A stretch of 64,000 nucleotides of DNA from Symbiodinium kawagutii (GCA_009767595.1 VSDK01015536.1:358328-422327), one strand, 5' to 3'; shown: positions 21,690 to 32,882, counted from the stretch's first letter. The notes: a model not told the origin generated them from the sequence alone. Program-made: numbers and translations.

Positions 21690-21850
21690 GTCATGATCGC
21701 CGCCCGCCGAGCCTGGACATCTCAACGGATCTGCCCGACCCTCTGCCGTTGGGGGCAGCATCGTATCGCCGGCGGTCAGCAAGCAGCGCGTCCGAGTCCA
21801 CCGCATCGGGCAGCCGGGAATGATCCTATGGAGCAGCCAAGGGAGTGAGT
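21690..21850 (+). CDS. Candidate exon, frame unclear
   Basis: A GC-rich island is open in all three plus frames to different stops. The best readings are DRRPPSLDISTDLPDPLPLG.. and PPAEPGHLNGSARPSAVGGS... Ser, Pro and Arg dominate, so it may be a disordered region. Product unknown. Confidence 0.35.
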
Positions 21851-21885
21851 AAAATTAGGGAGTCTCATTCACGAGATGGTAACCT

Positions 21886-22010
21886 GTTTGGTTGGTTGAT
21901 TGGTTGGTTATAGGTAGGTTATAGGTAGGTTATAGGTAGGTTATAGGTTGGTAGGTTAGTTGGTTGGTTGGTTGGTTGATTGGTTGGTTGATTGGTTGGT
22001 TGGTTGAGCG
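21886..22010. repeat. GGTT/ATAGGTAGGT simple repeats
   Basis: TATAGGTAGGT repeats four times, between runs of TTGGTTGGTTGA. Confidence 0.85.
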
Positions 22011-22077
22011 ATCCCAAGAATATGCTCGTCGATCAACCATCCCAAATATGGGAGAAAAAAATCAAACCACCAACTGG
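22000..22077. mobile_element. M3-related element, variant
   Basis: TTGGTTGAGCGATCCC ... AAATCAAACCACCAACTGG carries an M3-like right end and the inner ATCAACCATCCCAAATAT block also seen at 31,452 and 35,601. The left end is blurred by the simple repeat. Confidence 0.5.
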
Positions 22078-22418
22078 TATCTTCATGGATATTCAGATAT
22101 TCATGTTGTTCATGATAAAAATGATGATTCATTCACTACTTCATTTGTGAACGTAGTGTTCAAATGATATCAAAATAATTGGGTCTAATGCTCAATAATG
22201 GTTCGTGATGGGAAGTGTAATGGTTGTTAGAGATTGATGATGGCGAAAACTGGTTGAAAATGAACATTGTTGGTTGATGATAGTAAAATGGTGGGCCATT
22301 CATGTTATCAAGAAGGGTGAATATGTAGGGATTCACAGTGATTGGTAGTGATTCACAATGGTTGATAGTGGCACGAGGGGATAAACATGGAATAGGGGCA
22401 CTGTTGAATGATGCAAAT

Positions 22419-22804
22419 GATGGTTGATGATGACTTGCTGTAAGCGACAAGAGCCCCTCATTGTGAATGACAATAGTCAAAAAATAACCAACATCGTCAG
22501 GGGTGTCTAAATATCTATTTATCGAATGAAATGTCGTTTGTGTTCTGTATCCCAATTCATCGCGACACATTGCTCCACACCCCAGAAACCCTGGATGAGC
22601 TGGGAAATTGCACATTCCACAGTGTGATTCTCCCCAATGGATATACGACCACTGCACTTCTTGATGATCGTCTGATTGCAAGGTCTGAACGTAGTCATGT
22701 TTGTAGTAGCTGCCATAGCTGTCCATAAGTGAAGTTTTGGTTTGAGCTATGGCCGCTGGATCCATATTCTTTTTGAAACCAACGATCAGGTCATTGACCA
22801 TCAT
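22419..22804 (-). CDS. Candidate exon region, about 128 codons
   Basis: The minus frame reads MVNDLIVGFKKNMDPAAIAQ.. through WSYIHWGESHCGMCNFPAHP and LDTPDDVGYFLTIVIHNEGL, then passes into ATGGTTGATG repeats, which mark its probable 3' limit. The overlapping minus frame (MAATTNMTTFRPCNQTIIKK..) and the plus frame (MSFVFCIPIHRDTLLHTPET..) are also open, so the choice rests on length. Product unknown. Confidence 0.35.
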
Positions 22805-23068
22805 GATCGACCATGATTCAAGAACCTTATGTAGTATTCAATCTTGAATTGATGACCAGTTTTTGCTATACCATTCTCAATCATCATCGTCAACTCACAG
22901 CCTCAGCAACCAATTTTCACAGCACAACTCTTCACGAACTGCTACGCACGAGGGGCTGGTAGTTTCGGGCTTTCCGCACGTGGGCACGCTGGACCGGATC
23001 CGTTGAGTGCCCTGGCCGGCCTGGGGGTGCAGTGAATCACGGTTTGATAAGGGTGAATAAGGGTTTGA

Positions 23069-23188
23069 TAAGGCTATGGGTCAATATTAACCATCAATGA
23101 TGGAAGATAATGACCAACCAACAATAAGGAAAACAATGGTTAATGATAGGGGAACCAGGGGTACAGGATTTTGACCCACTGCGATAAG
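23069..23188. mobile_element. M1 inverted-repeat transposon
   Basis: ATAAGGCTATGGGTCAATAT pairs with GATTTTGACCCACTGCGATAAG (imperfect). The core has GGAAAACAATGGTTAATGAT and GGGGAACCAGGGGTACAGG. Confidence 0.8.
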
Positions 23189-23259
23189 AGTTTTATAAGA
23201 TGTCATCAGTAAAGTTGAGTCTAGTTGCATCTATCATAGTTGATGAACCAGCCACAAAT

Positions 23260-23363
23260 GGCGGTTTCTCAAGTCCTAGGGGTACCCCCAGTTCTCATCC
23301 AATACGAACCATTTATGGTAATAAACCATCCATTTTGGGGGGGCACCCCTTGAGAAACCACCA
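23260..23363. mobile_element. M2 inverted-repeat transposon
   Basis: GGCGGTTTCTCAAGTCCTAG and GGGGCACCCCTTGAGAAACC form the ends, separated from the M1 copy upstream by about 70 bp. Confidence 0.8.
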
Positions 23364-23651
23364 TAAGGGTGCGTAATTATGCCGAATAATTGTGGGCAAT
23401 CTTGAATGATACTGAATAATTCAGCAAATATTTCTGATGAATTAATGGTGGATAACCATGACCTTCCCACCCAGTTGAAGTTCAATTTTCCATGCTCAAT
23501 CTGGGGTTTTGGCAACTGCTGCCAGCTCTTGGCAACGACTTAGCCATTGCTGAGACAAAGCAATTTGGAAAATGCTCATCTATAGCGACTGTCACTCAGA
23601 TTCTCTGAGTCACTTCGGAACTGCTGAACGGCACTTCCATTCAGGATTGCC

Positions 23652-23771
23652 ATGGAGTGCCCATGGATCCGGGGTACCAGGGACCCGCTTTCCTTTAAGT
23701 ATCATGTGTTGATTCTGTGTGGAAAAATCCATATAGGTACATTTGGTGTCCTAGGAGTCCTAGGAGCCTGG
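23652..23771 (+). CDS. Weak candidate exon
   Basis: From an ATG the frame reads MECPWIRGTRDPLSFKYHVL.. to GVLGVLGAW at a strong donor GCCTGG|GTGAGT. The frame also stays open to 23,960. Product unknown. Confidence 0.3.
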
Positions 23772-24608
23772 GTGAGTATCAAACGTTCAGCCTTGCCATC
23801 AGGCTTACGAGCCACTTCAGTGGGATGCTTTGTCAAGATCTATCACGTGGGTCTTTTGAATATCATAACAAAAGCTAATGTTGCTCTACCCAAATGCTCT
23901 CAATTGCTACCAATTACAAGTTTTCAACATGTGGAACGAAAGGCACAACTAAGCAGATAAGTTTGAAACAAAATAATCATGGAATTGGAAGCATGCTTTG
24001 GAAAATCTACAACTGAAGATTGGAGCTAAAACCTGCCTGGGTCTGTTGAATACTGGCTGGTTGCAGTAATGAACCGATTCTCAGTGTATGTGTGTGTGTC
24101 ATGTCCATAAAAACAGATCCAAGGGGTAAGCAACGAGCCAAGCTGTGTTTAATCAACCAAATAATCAAATACTAGTTCATACACAATCATTGATAAATAA
24201 CTACCAGTGTACGAGATTTAGCCAGTATATCATCATGGTTAAGAAGTATTCCAATTATTCAATACTCCAAACGATTGGCGCTAAGAACACCAACAATATG
24301 CAAAAATGCGAAACATGCATGGTAAAAATACAATGAATTGACACCATCATCAAATGTTATTAACCATGAAAACCATTAAAAAACAAATGGTTTTCGAATA
24401 TCATCAACCAAATATCATCATCAAATATCAGCAACCAATTGGTTTTCATGGCTTTCATGGCGATATTTGGCTGAGGATTATATCGTTCATATGGTATCAT
24501 GAACCAATTATCATTCATCAACCAATCGGTTTTGATGAATGTCCATGAAAAAAGATCATCAAATAACATCAAATATCATCAACCACGAAAACCAATTGGA
24601 AGGAAAAC

Positions 24609-24729
24609 AGATGGCTGTGGGTCAAAACCCTGTACCCCTGGTTCCCCATCATTAACCATTGTTTTCCCACTATTATTGGTGGTGAACTTATCCCGATTAT
24701 CTTTGGTTAATATTGACCCATTGCCATTT
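24609..24729 (-). mobile_element. M1 inverted-repeat transposon
   Basis: Reverse orientation relative to 23,069: it starts ATGGCTGTGGGTCAAAACCC and ends TAATATTGACCCATTGCCAT, with the core CCCCTGGTTCCCCATCATTA. Confidence 0.8.
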
Positions 24730-24928
24730 TTATAGTTGGTATATATCCCCTCTAATTCTCGGTTATCATCCCCCATATCAACCATTCACCAGCTAGTTAA
24801 GCATTGGTTCGTTGGTTACTATTGTTAGTTATCATCTCCTATCATCAACAATTAACCAGCTATTATTGGTTGATGAATATTGGTCAATCTCGAAAGAAAA
24901 CACCCTTCACCATTGGTTGATTCACATA

Positions 24929-25050
24929 GCCATATGAAAACTCAAAACCCTGTACCCCTGGTTCCTCCATCATTAACCATTGTTTTCCCTATAGTTTGTT
25001 GGGTATTAGCCACCATTATTGGTTGCTTAATTTTGACCCATAGCCTTATC
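24929..25050 (-). mobile_element. M1 inverted-repeat transposon, left end eroded
   Basis: ATAGCCATATGAAAACTCAAAACCC resembles a damaged terminal repeat. The right end TTTTGACCCATAGCCTTAT is good. The core matches the copy 200 bp upstream. Confidence 0.7.
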
Positions 25051-25129
25051 AAACCCTAATCTCCTGAATGAAATCTCCTATCATCAACCATTCATTCTCT
25101 TATATTGTTCGATCAACATAGCCATATGA

Positions 25130-25213
25130 AAAGCCCAGCCTCTTCATGAAATCCCCAGGCCCAGGGCTGGACCTGTTGGGTTCAGGTTCATCGGCCAACG
25201 GGGGAGGATCCAC
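25130..25213 (-). CDS. Candidate exon
   Basis: On the minus strand the acceptor GCGAATCGCGCAG is followed by VDPPPLADEPEPNRSSPGPG then DFMKRLGFS. It is acidic and Pro-rich, with GC-ending codons. The plus strand gives an equally open frame (MKSPGPGLDLLGSGSSANGG..). Product unknown. Confidence 0.35.
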
Positions 25214-25315
25214 CTGCGCGATTCGCCGATCACCGCTCACCATCCCGGTTCCGTGCGGTCGATGGTGAAACCAACGGTGAATACAAGGACTAAATGATGC
25301 TCGGTGGTGCTCACC

Positions 25316-25393
25316 ACCTATGAAAAATATCTTTGTCAACCAACCATGTGTTCATAATTACGTGGAAAATAAAGATGTCAAACTTCCAAGCAG
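25316..25393. mobile_element. M3-related fragment
   Basis: CACCTATGAAAAATATCTTTGTCAACCAACC with GTGGAAAATAAAGATGTCAAAC matches the M3 core. The terminal repeats are largely lost. Confidence 0.5.
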
Positions 25394-25796
25394 TAAATCA
25401 TGGTTGATTATAAATATATGTATAATGATGTTTCATGAAGGTGGATGCCGTTGATTTCAAGGTGAATGATGGTTCATGATCGATAAGCATGAGTCCTACG
25501 AGTGATTACAGAATCCCTCCCCCTTTCTTTCAAACCTCCATGTCACCCTGTAAACTGTGTAAAGATTTCGCAAGAAACCAGAGGGTGAGATGATGTGGGG
25601 GGGGGCAAGAAACGGAAAATGGGCCGGAACATTCAAGAAATCGACGAGTTTCCCAAAATACAAGTCTTCCCATCATTTTCATACATGTTCCCATGACCAA
25701 AAACCAAATCCTGCATCCCACTCAAAAAAAATGCCACAACTTGCTGCTCATAAACAAAGCTTGGAAGCAGCTCAGAAAACAGCACGAAGCAGCAAC

Positions 25797-25842
25797 TGCA
25801 GGGCAACTGCAGGGCAACTGCAGGGCAACTGCAGCGCCAGCA
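25797..25842. repeat. 11-bp tandem repeat GGCAACTGCAG
   Basis: Three to four units. A plus frame around it (..NCRATAGQLQGNCSASKRVA) is open but has no other support. Confidence 0.85.
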
Positions 25843-26393
25843 AGCGAGTAGCTTCTACACGATGAGGGAGTCTTCTCTGGCAAACCATCTACCATGTTCC
25901 GTTGATAGTGGTTCACAATGGTTCACCATCTATCAAAAGAACCAACCTTCATAATGGATGCACTGGCCTGGCTGCGCTATAAATCACAACAGTTTTAACT
26001 GACAGGGAAGCCGTTGCGATGTATGTCTATGGTGGATTTTCCACGCAACCAGATTGTTGGTTTACCAAGTGCAATCGCTACTAGAAACTATCAAACAGTC
26101 TCCCCAACACGGCTCACAAGTCCATCACTATGAATGTCATTGAAGCTGTATGACCAAAAGATCAGTTACTACCAACCACTATCAACGCCTCGTCATTAAG
26201 CATCACTATTTGCCAGCATAAACAACCGTGATCAAGCCACTACTAATAGATTCCCAATCATAAAACAAACTTCTGATAGACCATCATAAACCACTATTTA
26301 ACTGTGATAAAGCACCATTTAGATCTATTTAACCATGAGAAACCATCAGTATCCCTCCTTCACTATCATGGATCCACCTCGGGTCACGCTGCT

Positions 26394-26447
26394 TTAGATC
26401 AGCACCTGCTCAGCGGCGTAGAACAGCAAGTCGGCCTGCTGGTCCTG
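26394..26447 (-). CDS. Candidate short terminal exon
   Basis: The acceptor CCTGCCTCAG precedes 17 codons in phase 0, QDQQADLLFYAAEQVLI, then TAA. An inner donor GAGCAG|GTGCTG would make it an internal exon instead. Codon bias is strong but the exon is very short. Confidence 0.35.
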   Translation of the reverse strand, partial: QDQQADLLFYAAEQVLI

Positions 26448-26948
26448 CTGAGGCAGGGCTCGAGCCATGGGCTATGGGGTTCAAATGGCTTACAATTACC
26501 ATTGTCAAGTGGCAGCATTAGAATTACCATGGCTTAGAATTACCATGAAACGGTGGTTCAATCATGATAATCAATGATAATCATTCAATAGCAGGCACAA
26601 ACGGGTTGAACTTGTAGTTTGTTGAGTGGTCAATGAGAGTGAACCAAATGGGATGACAGGGTCAACACCAAAGAGGGAATATGGGCAGAAAAAACTCCCC
26701 ATGTCACCAACACTGGGTCCTCGAACAATAGGCTACCCTGGAACTGGCGACCCTTATTTCAAGGCGAAGCCAATCATGGTTATTTCAAGTTATTCTCCAG
26801 GGAACTAGCCATTAACCCCAGTTGCACATCCAAGAAGGGTAGAGGGTGAACTCCACAGCCCCCCCTTCCGTTTCATCGAATGATCCAGCGTCCTTAGCAG
26901 TTGCCAAAGACTGACGATTCTCTGAGGACCAACAGGTAGATTCACGAT

Positions 26949-27272
26949 TCACCGCAACTGGATGCATCGTCCATGGTTGTCACCGCAGAAAACCCACCAG
27001 CCTCTTTCCCCCTGCCATGGCAGTACCCCGGTACCATGTGTCCGCTGCCATGATCGGCACCGCAAGATACCAATCACCGAAGCCCCGAAATCATAGAGTG
27101 CTGTGGTCCACCAGGGTCGACGGGCCCCCCTCGCATCACCGTTGCAACTGTCCTGCACCGTCGCCCAAGACACACGGGAAACAGAGGCATCGTCCATCAT
27201 GTTCCACCTGAGAATGGAACAAACTGCTGTGACGTCCAAGGGAAGATCTAAGCCATGCCATGTCATCACCAG
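26949..27272 (-). CDS. Candidate exon region, about 108 codons
   Basis: The acceptor TTTTACCACAG is followed by LVMTWHGLDLPLDVTAVCSI.. MMDDASVSRVSWATVQDSCN .. ARRPWWTTALYDFGASVIGI .. and ends CIQLR-stop. Inner CAG|GT sites suggest it may be several exons. The plus strand is partly open too. Rich in Trp and Asp; no family recognised. Confidence 0.4.
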   Translation of the reverse strand: MVMTWHGLDLPLDVTAVCSILRWNMMDDASVSRVSWATVQDSCNGDARGARRPWWTTALYDFGASVIGILRCRSWQRTHGTGVLPWQGERGWWVFCGDNHGRCIQLR

Positions 27273-27454
27273 CTGTGGTAAAACTGGGAGAATTTTATTG
27301 ATGGTTATGTTCTACCATATAATTAGGTTCCTTTACCATATGATTTGATTTGGTAAAGCTATGGTTCTTAACTGGGTAAAATTTGATTTCTCATATAATT
27401 CGATTCTTTTTGGTTCTTGTTGGTTCACCCCGAGCATCAAGCCCACTTACCATG

Positions 27455-27570
27455 GCAGCTGGTTGGATCTGTGAAAAGATTCTGCACCAATGGACCATCA
27501 AGCGGCGACTTTTCGCATCGGTCAAACTCCCAGAGATGTTGAACTGGGCTAATGCTAGATCCGTATTGAT
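27455..27570 (+). CDS. Candidate exon before an M1 copy
   Basis: The plus frame has TMAAGWICEKILHQWTIKRR then LFASVKLPEMLNWANA, followed within a few codons by M4-like (AGATCCGTATTGATAAAC) and M1 sequence. Codon bias favours this frame. Product unknown. Confidence 0.4.
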
Positions 27571-27579
27571 AAACTGCTC

Positions 27580-27696
27580 CGGCGATGGGTCAATTTTAAT
27601 CAACCAATAATATGGGATGATAACAAACAATAATAGGGAAAACACTGGTTAGTGATAGGGGAACCCGGGGGACAGGGTTTTGACCCATAGCCATGT
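27580..27696. mobile_element. M1 inverted-repeat transposon
   Basis: GGCGATGGGTCAATTTTAAT and GGTTTTGACCCATAGCCATG are the ends, with core AGGGAAAACACTGGTTAGTG. Confidence 0.82.
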
Positions 27697-27724
27697 GGTA
27701 AATATCACCAGCTAAGGTAAACTG

Positions 27725-28063
27725 GATGTGGTTTAGACATGAATCCCCCATCAAACAACTGACATGCCGGTGAGCTATTGCCCCTGAAACATTGAGATCT
27801 GATGTGTTTTTCAAAGTGCCGAGGCGTGTGCACCGAAGCAAACGCGCACAGAATGTTTTGTATCCTTCATCTTCGAACAGACGAAGCTGCCCAAGGATCA
27901 GGTTGCTGCTGGAAACAAAGCAACAGATTCTGTCGAGTGATATGACATCGCCGCCCAATATCATCCGTAGCAAATCATATTTCCAATGGCACAGTTGGGT
28001 GTTGAATCCAGAGCGTTCGTGCCCTAAGCAACAATCATCAACGCCCACTTTGGAGCTTGGCAT
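27725..28063 (-). CDS. Candidate exon region, about 110 codons
   Basis: The minus frame MPSSKVGVDDCCLGHERSGF.. VISLDRICCFVSSSNLILGQ .. LRLFEDEGYKTFCARLLRCT .. LGTLKNTSDLNVSG is charged and non-repetitive, and looks coding. Further in frame it reads into the M1 copy (HMAMGQNPVPRVPL), so the exon must end before about 27,720. A possible splice AG follows AATGTTTCAG. Product unknown. Confidence 0.45.
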
Positions 28064-28234
28064 AGCTTCGCTGTTGAATCTGGGCCATGGTTCACCCTAG
28101 AAATCGATGGTTTACCACAAAAAAATCTGGAGGTACGAGTGCGACTGCACCACTGCATCACCAACCATCCTGAAGTGATGACCATATCTTAAGAGCGAGC
28201 AAAAACATCAGAATCAGATCAGCAGCAGCTTGAC

Positions 28235-28819
28235 ATGGCTGGACCATCGACGGAAAATCCCACATCTACATGTCTGGTTGAAAAAGATGGCTGTTCCCCT
28301 GAGCCCTACAGTGGACATGCCTCCAAGAACCCACCTAGTCCAGCTTTTGGGATGTTCACCTCCAACGAGTCCAGCTGTTCACCCAAGAATTTCTTGGTCA
28401 AGCCCCTGAGCTCATCCTATCAGCCACGACTGGATCAACCAAGCCACCCAAGTGACGAGCTATTCGAGGCCTTCACCTCAGCTTGGAGCTGGTGGAAAGT
28501 CCTGTGCTGCATCAGAGGGGAACTAGGAACATGTGATGGTTTCTCAAGCCATAGGGGAAACATGATCATTTGGGATCGATCAGGGGTGCCTTCTCCGCAG
28601 GTCGCCGCCAAACTCCACACGATGGCAAGAGGGATGCATGGCGTCTGCCATGGCAAGCAGGGTGCAGTCTTCCATACGGTGCCCAGGTACATCTCGTCAT
28701 CGATTCTACCGGTTTCTGTGTATCCATGGCTGATGCCATTCCCTCAACTCCTTGATCATACCCTAATAAGAGTGCGACTAGTTGGTTCTCAGCTGGGATT
28801 GTACGCAGCAACCAACTAG
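28235..28819 (+). CDS. 194-codon open frame, M2-half inside
   Basis: From an ATG it reads MAGPSTENPTSTCLVEKDGC .. SYQPRLDQPSHPSDELFEAF .. AWSWWKVLCCIRGELGTC. Then a half M2 repeat (GATGGTTTCTCAAGCCATAG, 28,534-28,556) follows, and after an acceptor CCTTCTCCGCAG (to 28,601) VAAKLHTMARGMHGVCHGKQ .. continues to the stop. The likeliest structure is two exons with an M2-derived intron of about 70 bp, or one exon with an inserted repeat. Product unknown. Confidence 0.45.
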   Translation: MAGPSTENPTSTCLVEKDGCSPEPYSGHASKNPPSPAFGMFTSNESSCSPKNFLVKPLSSSYQPRLDQPSHPSDELFEAFTSAWSWWKVLCCIRGELGTCDGFSSHRGNMIIWDRSGVPSPQVAAKLHTMARGMHGVCHGKQGAVFHTVPRYISSSILPVSVYPWLMPFPQLLDHTLIRVRLVGSQLGLYAATN

Positions 28820-28976
28820 TTGTCAATCATATCAACTAATCGATACGGCAATGGCTGACAACTACTTTGGTATGGTGATTGTACTCAGCAATGAGAAGAT
28901 CAACCATTGTCAGTGGTCTTTTTTAGCGCAATCTCGGGATTTAACGATCTATCTCATATGACATGTAGCTCGCTCA

Positions 28977-29159
28977 ATGTTTTCAGACATGCGAGCCACA
29001 GGGTTGCAGCCACATTGCAACCATTCCTTTGCAGCCACTCACGAGCTGCTTGGAGTGTGCTTTGCCATGGATTTCGAGGGTGCAAAGGCCTTCCTTCTCG
29101 AAATCGATTTCCCAGCTTTGCTGATTTTACTTGCCGTTTGGGTCCCTTGGTTAATCTAA
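28977..29159 (+). CDS. Candidate exon
   Basis: The frame MFSDMRATGLQPHCNHSFAA .. THELLGVCFAMDFEGAKAFL ends in a hydrophobic stretch LLILLAVWVPWLI and a stop. The first part loosely resembles a pentatricopeptide repeat half, but not enough to call. It may continue to the exon at 29,260. Confidence 0.35.
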   Translation: MFSDMRATGLQPHCNHSFAATHELLGVCFAMDFEGAKAFLLEIDFPALLILLAVWVPWLI

Positions 29160-29259
29160 GAAAGGGAAATTAAGAAATTTGATATTTATAGATTTACTGG
29201 ACTGGATCCTGGGGTCACTATCAGACTTAGGTCGGTCGCCGAAGACTTTTGGCCTGCAG

Positions 29260-29409
29260 GGGAAAGAGCTTAGCCCCTTCGGTGAGTTCTGGGCAGGTGT
29301 AGGGGAAATTGCCAGAGGAGATGGGTTCGCTTTTGAGCACCGAAGAGACCCTCGAATGAATGTGCATACCCGAGAGGGCCAGGAGATTTTCTTGCAAGGA
29401 TTAGCCAAG
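29260..29409 (+). CDS. Candidate internal exon, exactly 50 codons
   Basis: The acceptor TTTTGGCCTGCAG and donor GCCAAG|GTGAGAAC bound a phase-0 exon of 150 bp: GKELSPFGEFWAGVGEIARG .. DGFAFEHRRDPRMNVHTREG .. QEIFLQGLAK. Both splice sites are canonical and the composition is that of a soluble protein. This is one of the best-bounded exons here. No family recognised. Confidence 0.55.
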
Positions 29410-29489
29410 GTGAGAACTTTTGGAGTGGCATGGATGTCTCCCACGTGGCATGGTTGTCAACCAACGGCCGTCACCGGCGCCAGGTACAG

Positions 29490-29608
29490 GGACCGCCGGC
29501 ATCGGCTGGGCGGGCCTTCTTCACGCGGCCCAGCCCGCCTTCGGTGTACCATGTCTCAGCCTAGCCGTGCGTCACCAGACTGCATCACTCGCATCACTCG
29601 GGAGTTGA
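29490..29608 (+). CDS. Candidate terminal exon
   Basis: The frame TGTAGIGWAGLLHAAQPAFG .. VPCLSLAVRHQTASLASLGS and TGA has a near-complete preference for G or C at the third base. A CAG lies just before (GCGCCAG|GTACAG). It is Ala/Gly/Leu-rich, possibly a membrane or targeting segment. Product unknown. Confidence 0.45.
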
Positions 29609-29667
29609 TCATTTCGAGGCGGCGAAATAACGATCTACTGAGTGATCTACTTATCACTGGTCGTTGA

Positions 29668-30941
29668 ACCTGCCGATTCATCACTGATAATGCTCATGAG
29701 ATTTCTCGCAAAATGTATCCCGTATATTGATGATTGTATGCTTCATAGTCAATGATGGTAAACATCGTTTTCACAGGCTGTTTAACTAGCTTTAACTATG
29801 CTTACTCAACGTTAATCAGTTGACCATGTTGACCAAGGGTCTTGAAGCATGGTGAATTGTGGGGGAACAGCCAGGGTACCAGGGGCCCTTGACCCCCAAC
29901 CAAGGGAGACAGCTGAGCGACATAAGCGATGTAGTGCCCGAAGAAGGTGGAGCTGTTGACATCTTTGTGCACCTGAGAGCGTCATGGTGACACCAATGGT
30001 GCTGAGTAATGATAATGGTTGATGATGGCGAGAAACGCTTGATAGTGGTGAATACTATGAAGAAGAATGGTTGATGAAATCACACTGAATGATGGCTAAT
30101 ATGGTTGATGCTGGATGATGAATGTTTGATGATAGCGAGACACGTTTGAAAACGGCGAATACTATGAAAAAGAATGGTTGATGGTGAGTAGTAATTAATC
30201 GCGGCAAATGATGGCTAATATGAAGAACTCGTCATGATTAATCACGGAGAATAATGGTTCACGATCCTCCATGATGGCTGATATGCAGGTCAAATGCCAA
30301 ATGCTTCACCGATGGCGCGACCCTGAACCATGCCTTTATCTCCAGTAGCTAAATGATCTAATCGGCAACCCGGCAATCAACCTCAGTCTGTGCAAGTTTG
30401 ACTTACCGTGTGTATTATCAGGGACTAGAGACCAGCCTAGGCCATCAATGATGATTCATGGATGGATTCATGGAGAAGTGACGGTGAATAATGGTGCTTT
30501 CAAGGCTAGTTGTGACGCTTCTATCCAGCTAATGGTTGATAACAGTACTCGTTCACAATGGCGATTCTTCCGGATGTGGGTTTCGCTAACCCCGCAATTG
30601 CGCACAGAAAATGGTCGGTATGGTTGGTGGTTGTACATGATTGAACATCTATGTTGAGAACATCTATGTTGAGAACATCTATGTTGAAAACCTTCCTTCC
30701 TTCAATGGCTAATGATCTCCAAAGGAAAGGTTTCCCTGTTATCCTGTTGACCTTTTTGCCAACCAGCTATGAAATAAATAAAAGATCTAGCGAAAACCCT
30801 TGATTGTACATGATTCAACCACCCATCTCAGTGGTTTCCCTTGATAGCCTTGCTCAACGTTTCCCTCGCCGCCAAACTGGTTCGTGGTTGCAGCTGCCAC
30901 AAAACATGCAATGGTCAGAAATGGATGGGCAGATGAGCGGA
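29668..30941. repeat. Repeat-rich spacer
   Basis: At 29,850-29,905 a damaged M1 core is seen (GGGGGAACAGCCAGGGTACC). At 29,995-30,290 the words GAATGATGGTTGATGATGGCGAG recur. At 30,643-30,690 there are three GAACATCTATGTTGA units. The open frame at 30,448-30,657 is weak. Confidence 0.55.
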
Positions 30942-31058
30942 TATGGGGGTTTCTCAAAATAGGGGTACCCGAAAATGGATGCTTTACTACCTATAAGTGG
31001 CACTAAGTGGCTAGTATTGGATAACTAGGGGGTCACCTATTTTGAGAAACCACCATAT
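30942..31058. mobile_element. M2 inverted-repeat transposon
   Basis: TATGGGGGTTTCTCAAAATAG and TCACCTATTTTGAGAAACCA form the ends, and ATAT lies at both borders. Confidence 0.82.
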
Positions 31059-31451
31059 GATGGTTGATGGTGGCTAAAAACGGGTGGCAGTGGTAACGAT
31101 ATCCACCAGGGTACATGCCAAAGATGGTTGGTTATGTTTGTCATGGTCAGTAGTCGGGATGATTATCATCGCACGGAGGAAAACGTCACACTAAACAACC
31201 AACCTACACTAGACACTGGTTGTTCGTGGCCCGAATCCTTTGGAATGGTTCATGATAAGGGAAGATAACGGGATTTCCTATGATACAAACCAAGAATTAC
31301 TTAGAATTGCCACTGCAATGATACATGGCACAGCCACCCAATCATAACCCCCAAACATCACCAACTCTTCTTGAGCATCAACCAGAGTGAACACTCTGTA
31401 TTCCCAGTTCAAGGGTGGCAATCAATCCGGAAGAAGCGAGTGATTGCATAA

Positions 31452-31547
31452 CTGGTTGCTGGTTATAAGCCATCCAAAAAGTAAGAGTTGATCAACCAAC
31501 CGTCTCAAATATTGGGGAAAATAGAGAACATAGAGATAAACAACCAG
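31452..31547. mobile_element. M3 variant
   Basis: CTGGTTGCTGGTTATAAGCC at the left; AGAGATAAACAACCAG at the right. The inner GATCAACCAACCGTCTCAAA is shared with 22,000 and 35,601. Confidence 0.6.
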
Positions 31548-31582
31548 CACTAAGATATGCTGAACAGCTCACGGATATTTTT

Positions 31583-31912
31583 TTGTTCCTCATCCTTCAA
31601 TGCGAAACTGCCTTGGCAGGGGCCCACGCACACAACAAAAATGAACAGGGTTTGAGTGGCTTATGTATTTTCAATGATCATAATAAGCCAAAATACCGGA
31701 AAGGAAGCCACGGAACACCGCAAGTCGAATTTCCAAAGCTTGCTTCCTCCGCTGCTCCAGCGGGGATTCAAACATCCAGAATTCGCACAACCAAGTCACA
31801 ACGACTCCATAGAGAGAGTATCTCATGTTTCCTCTGCGCTCGTCTGCCTGTAAAATCGTGGCACATGGCCATGGGAAACGACACCCCCAAGCGGTGTGGC
31901 GAGGTGACATGA
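31583..31912 (+). CDS. Possible exon region, strand unclear
   Basis: The plus frame reads ..CETALAGAHAHNKNEQGLSG .. PKLASSAAPAGIQTSRIRTT .. ISCFLCARLPVKSWHMAMGN and a stop. The minus strand is also open (MDLPSLVPLRRFAFMSPRHT..). No motif decides. Confidence 0.3.
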   Translation: MFLILQCETALAGAHAHNKNEQGLSGLCIFNDHNKPKYRKGSHGTPQVEFPKLASSAAPAGIQTSRIRTTKSQRLHRESISCFLCARLPVKSWHMAMGNDTPKRCGEVT

Positions 31913-31944
31913 ATGCAAAACGCCTGAGGGGAACCAATGATGGG

Positions 31945-32014
31945 AGATCCATATTAACATTTGAAGCACCAGCTATTTAGGGTAATTTTGGGGGTGCTTT
32001 ATTAATGTGGATCA
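31945..32014. mobile_element. M4 inverted-repeat transposon
   Basis: GATCCATATTAACATTTGAAGC pairs with GCTTTATTAATGTGGATCAA. About 70 bp. Confidence 0.7.
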
Positions 32015-32882
32015 AGGACTACTCTGGGGATATGGGGGACATATCAACAGTAGGTTATACCAACCGTAGTATCCAAGTATGGGAGTACCATCCACTTATA
32101 ATGCTTGCAAGAGTCAAATGGCGTATATCCAATGATAAACGCTATACGCATGCTGATATCTAGGGAATCCAAGTGTGGTTGGTTGTTAGTGATGGATCAC
32201 TCAATTGCCTAAGAATGTGTATACCTATGGATATGTATGTATTTATAGACCACCAACATAAACTTGTGGGATATACCAGCAATAGTCATGATCTTGGCTG
32301 GTCTGTAGGCACTGAATTTCACCAAGAACAATTCCTCCTTACTCCTTACTGACCTCGCTGGTCATTCAGCAAGAACAAAAGGGGATCTTTCGGCCTGCTA
32401 CCAACCATAGCATTCATTTCTGAATTTCGCCTTGGTTTTGCCAGCCCGTATTGCCAGCCCGTGTCCAGCGCTATTCATCAAGCTCGCGAGCATGGTAGTC
32501 AAATGAACCACATCGCGTTCTTAGCTCTGGTTGCGATATAGCTCTTGTTTCCTGTGCCTAGCAACCCTTCATGCACACCTATTGACTAGTATCATTATTG
32601 GTATACCCCGTCTATCTACTGCTCTCGCAACTAAAGTGTATATATTACAAACAGTATCAGTCAATATTTTCCTATTCTCATGGATGTGCCTCCTTGTTAA
32701 GTAATGCCCCCTTGCCACTGCGAACAATCCAAATGTTCCGGGTTGGGACTGAAGCCTCTACCTTTCAAAGCGGTTTTACATAGATGGAGAACTAAAACCC
32801 AGGCCTTAAATTCAGTCTCCAACCAAAATCACTGAATGACTTGTGGCTAGTAACATTGCATCAAATTCTATTAGGAACTTCT
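32015..32882. other. Spacer
   Basis: No supported gene. The frame at 32,598-32,783 has weak codon bias. Confidence 0.45.
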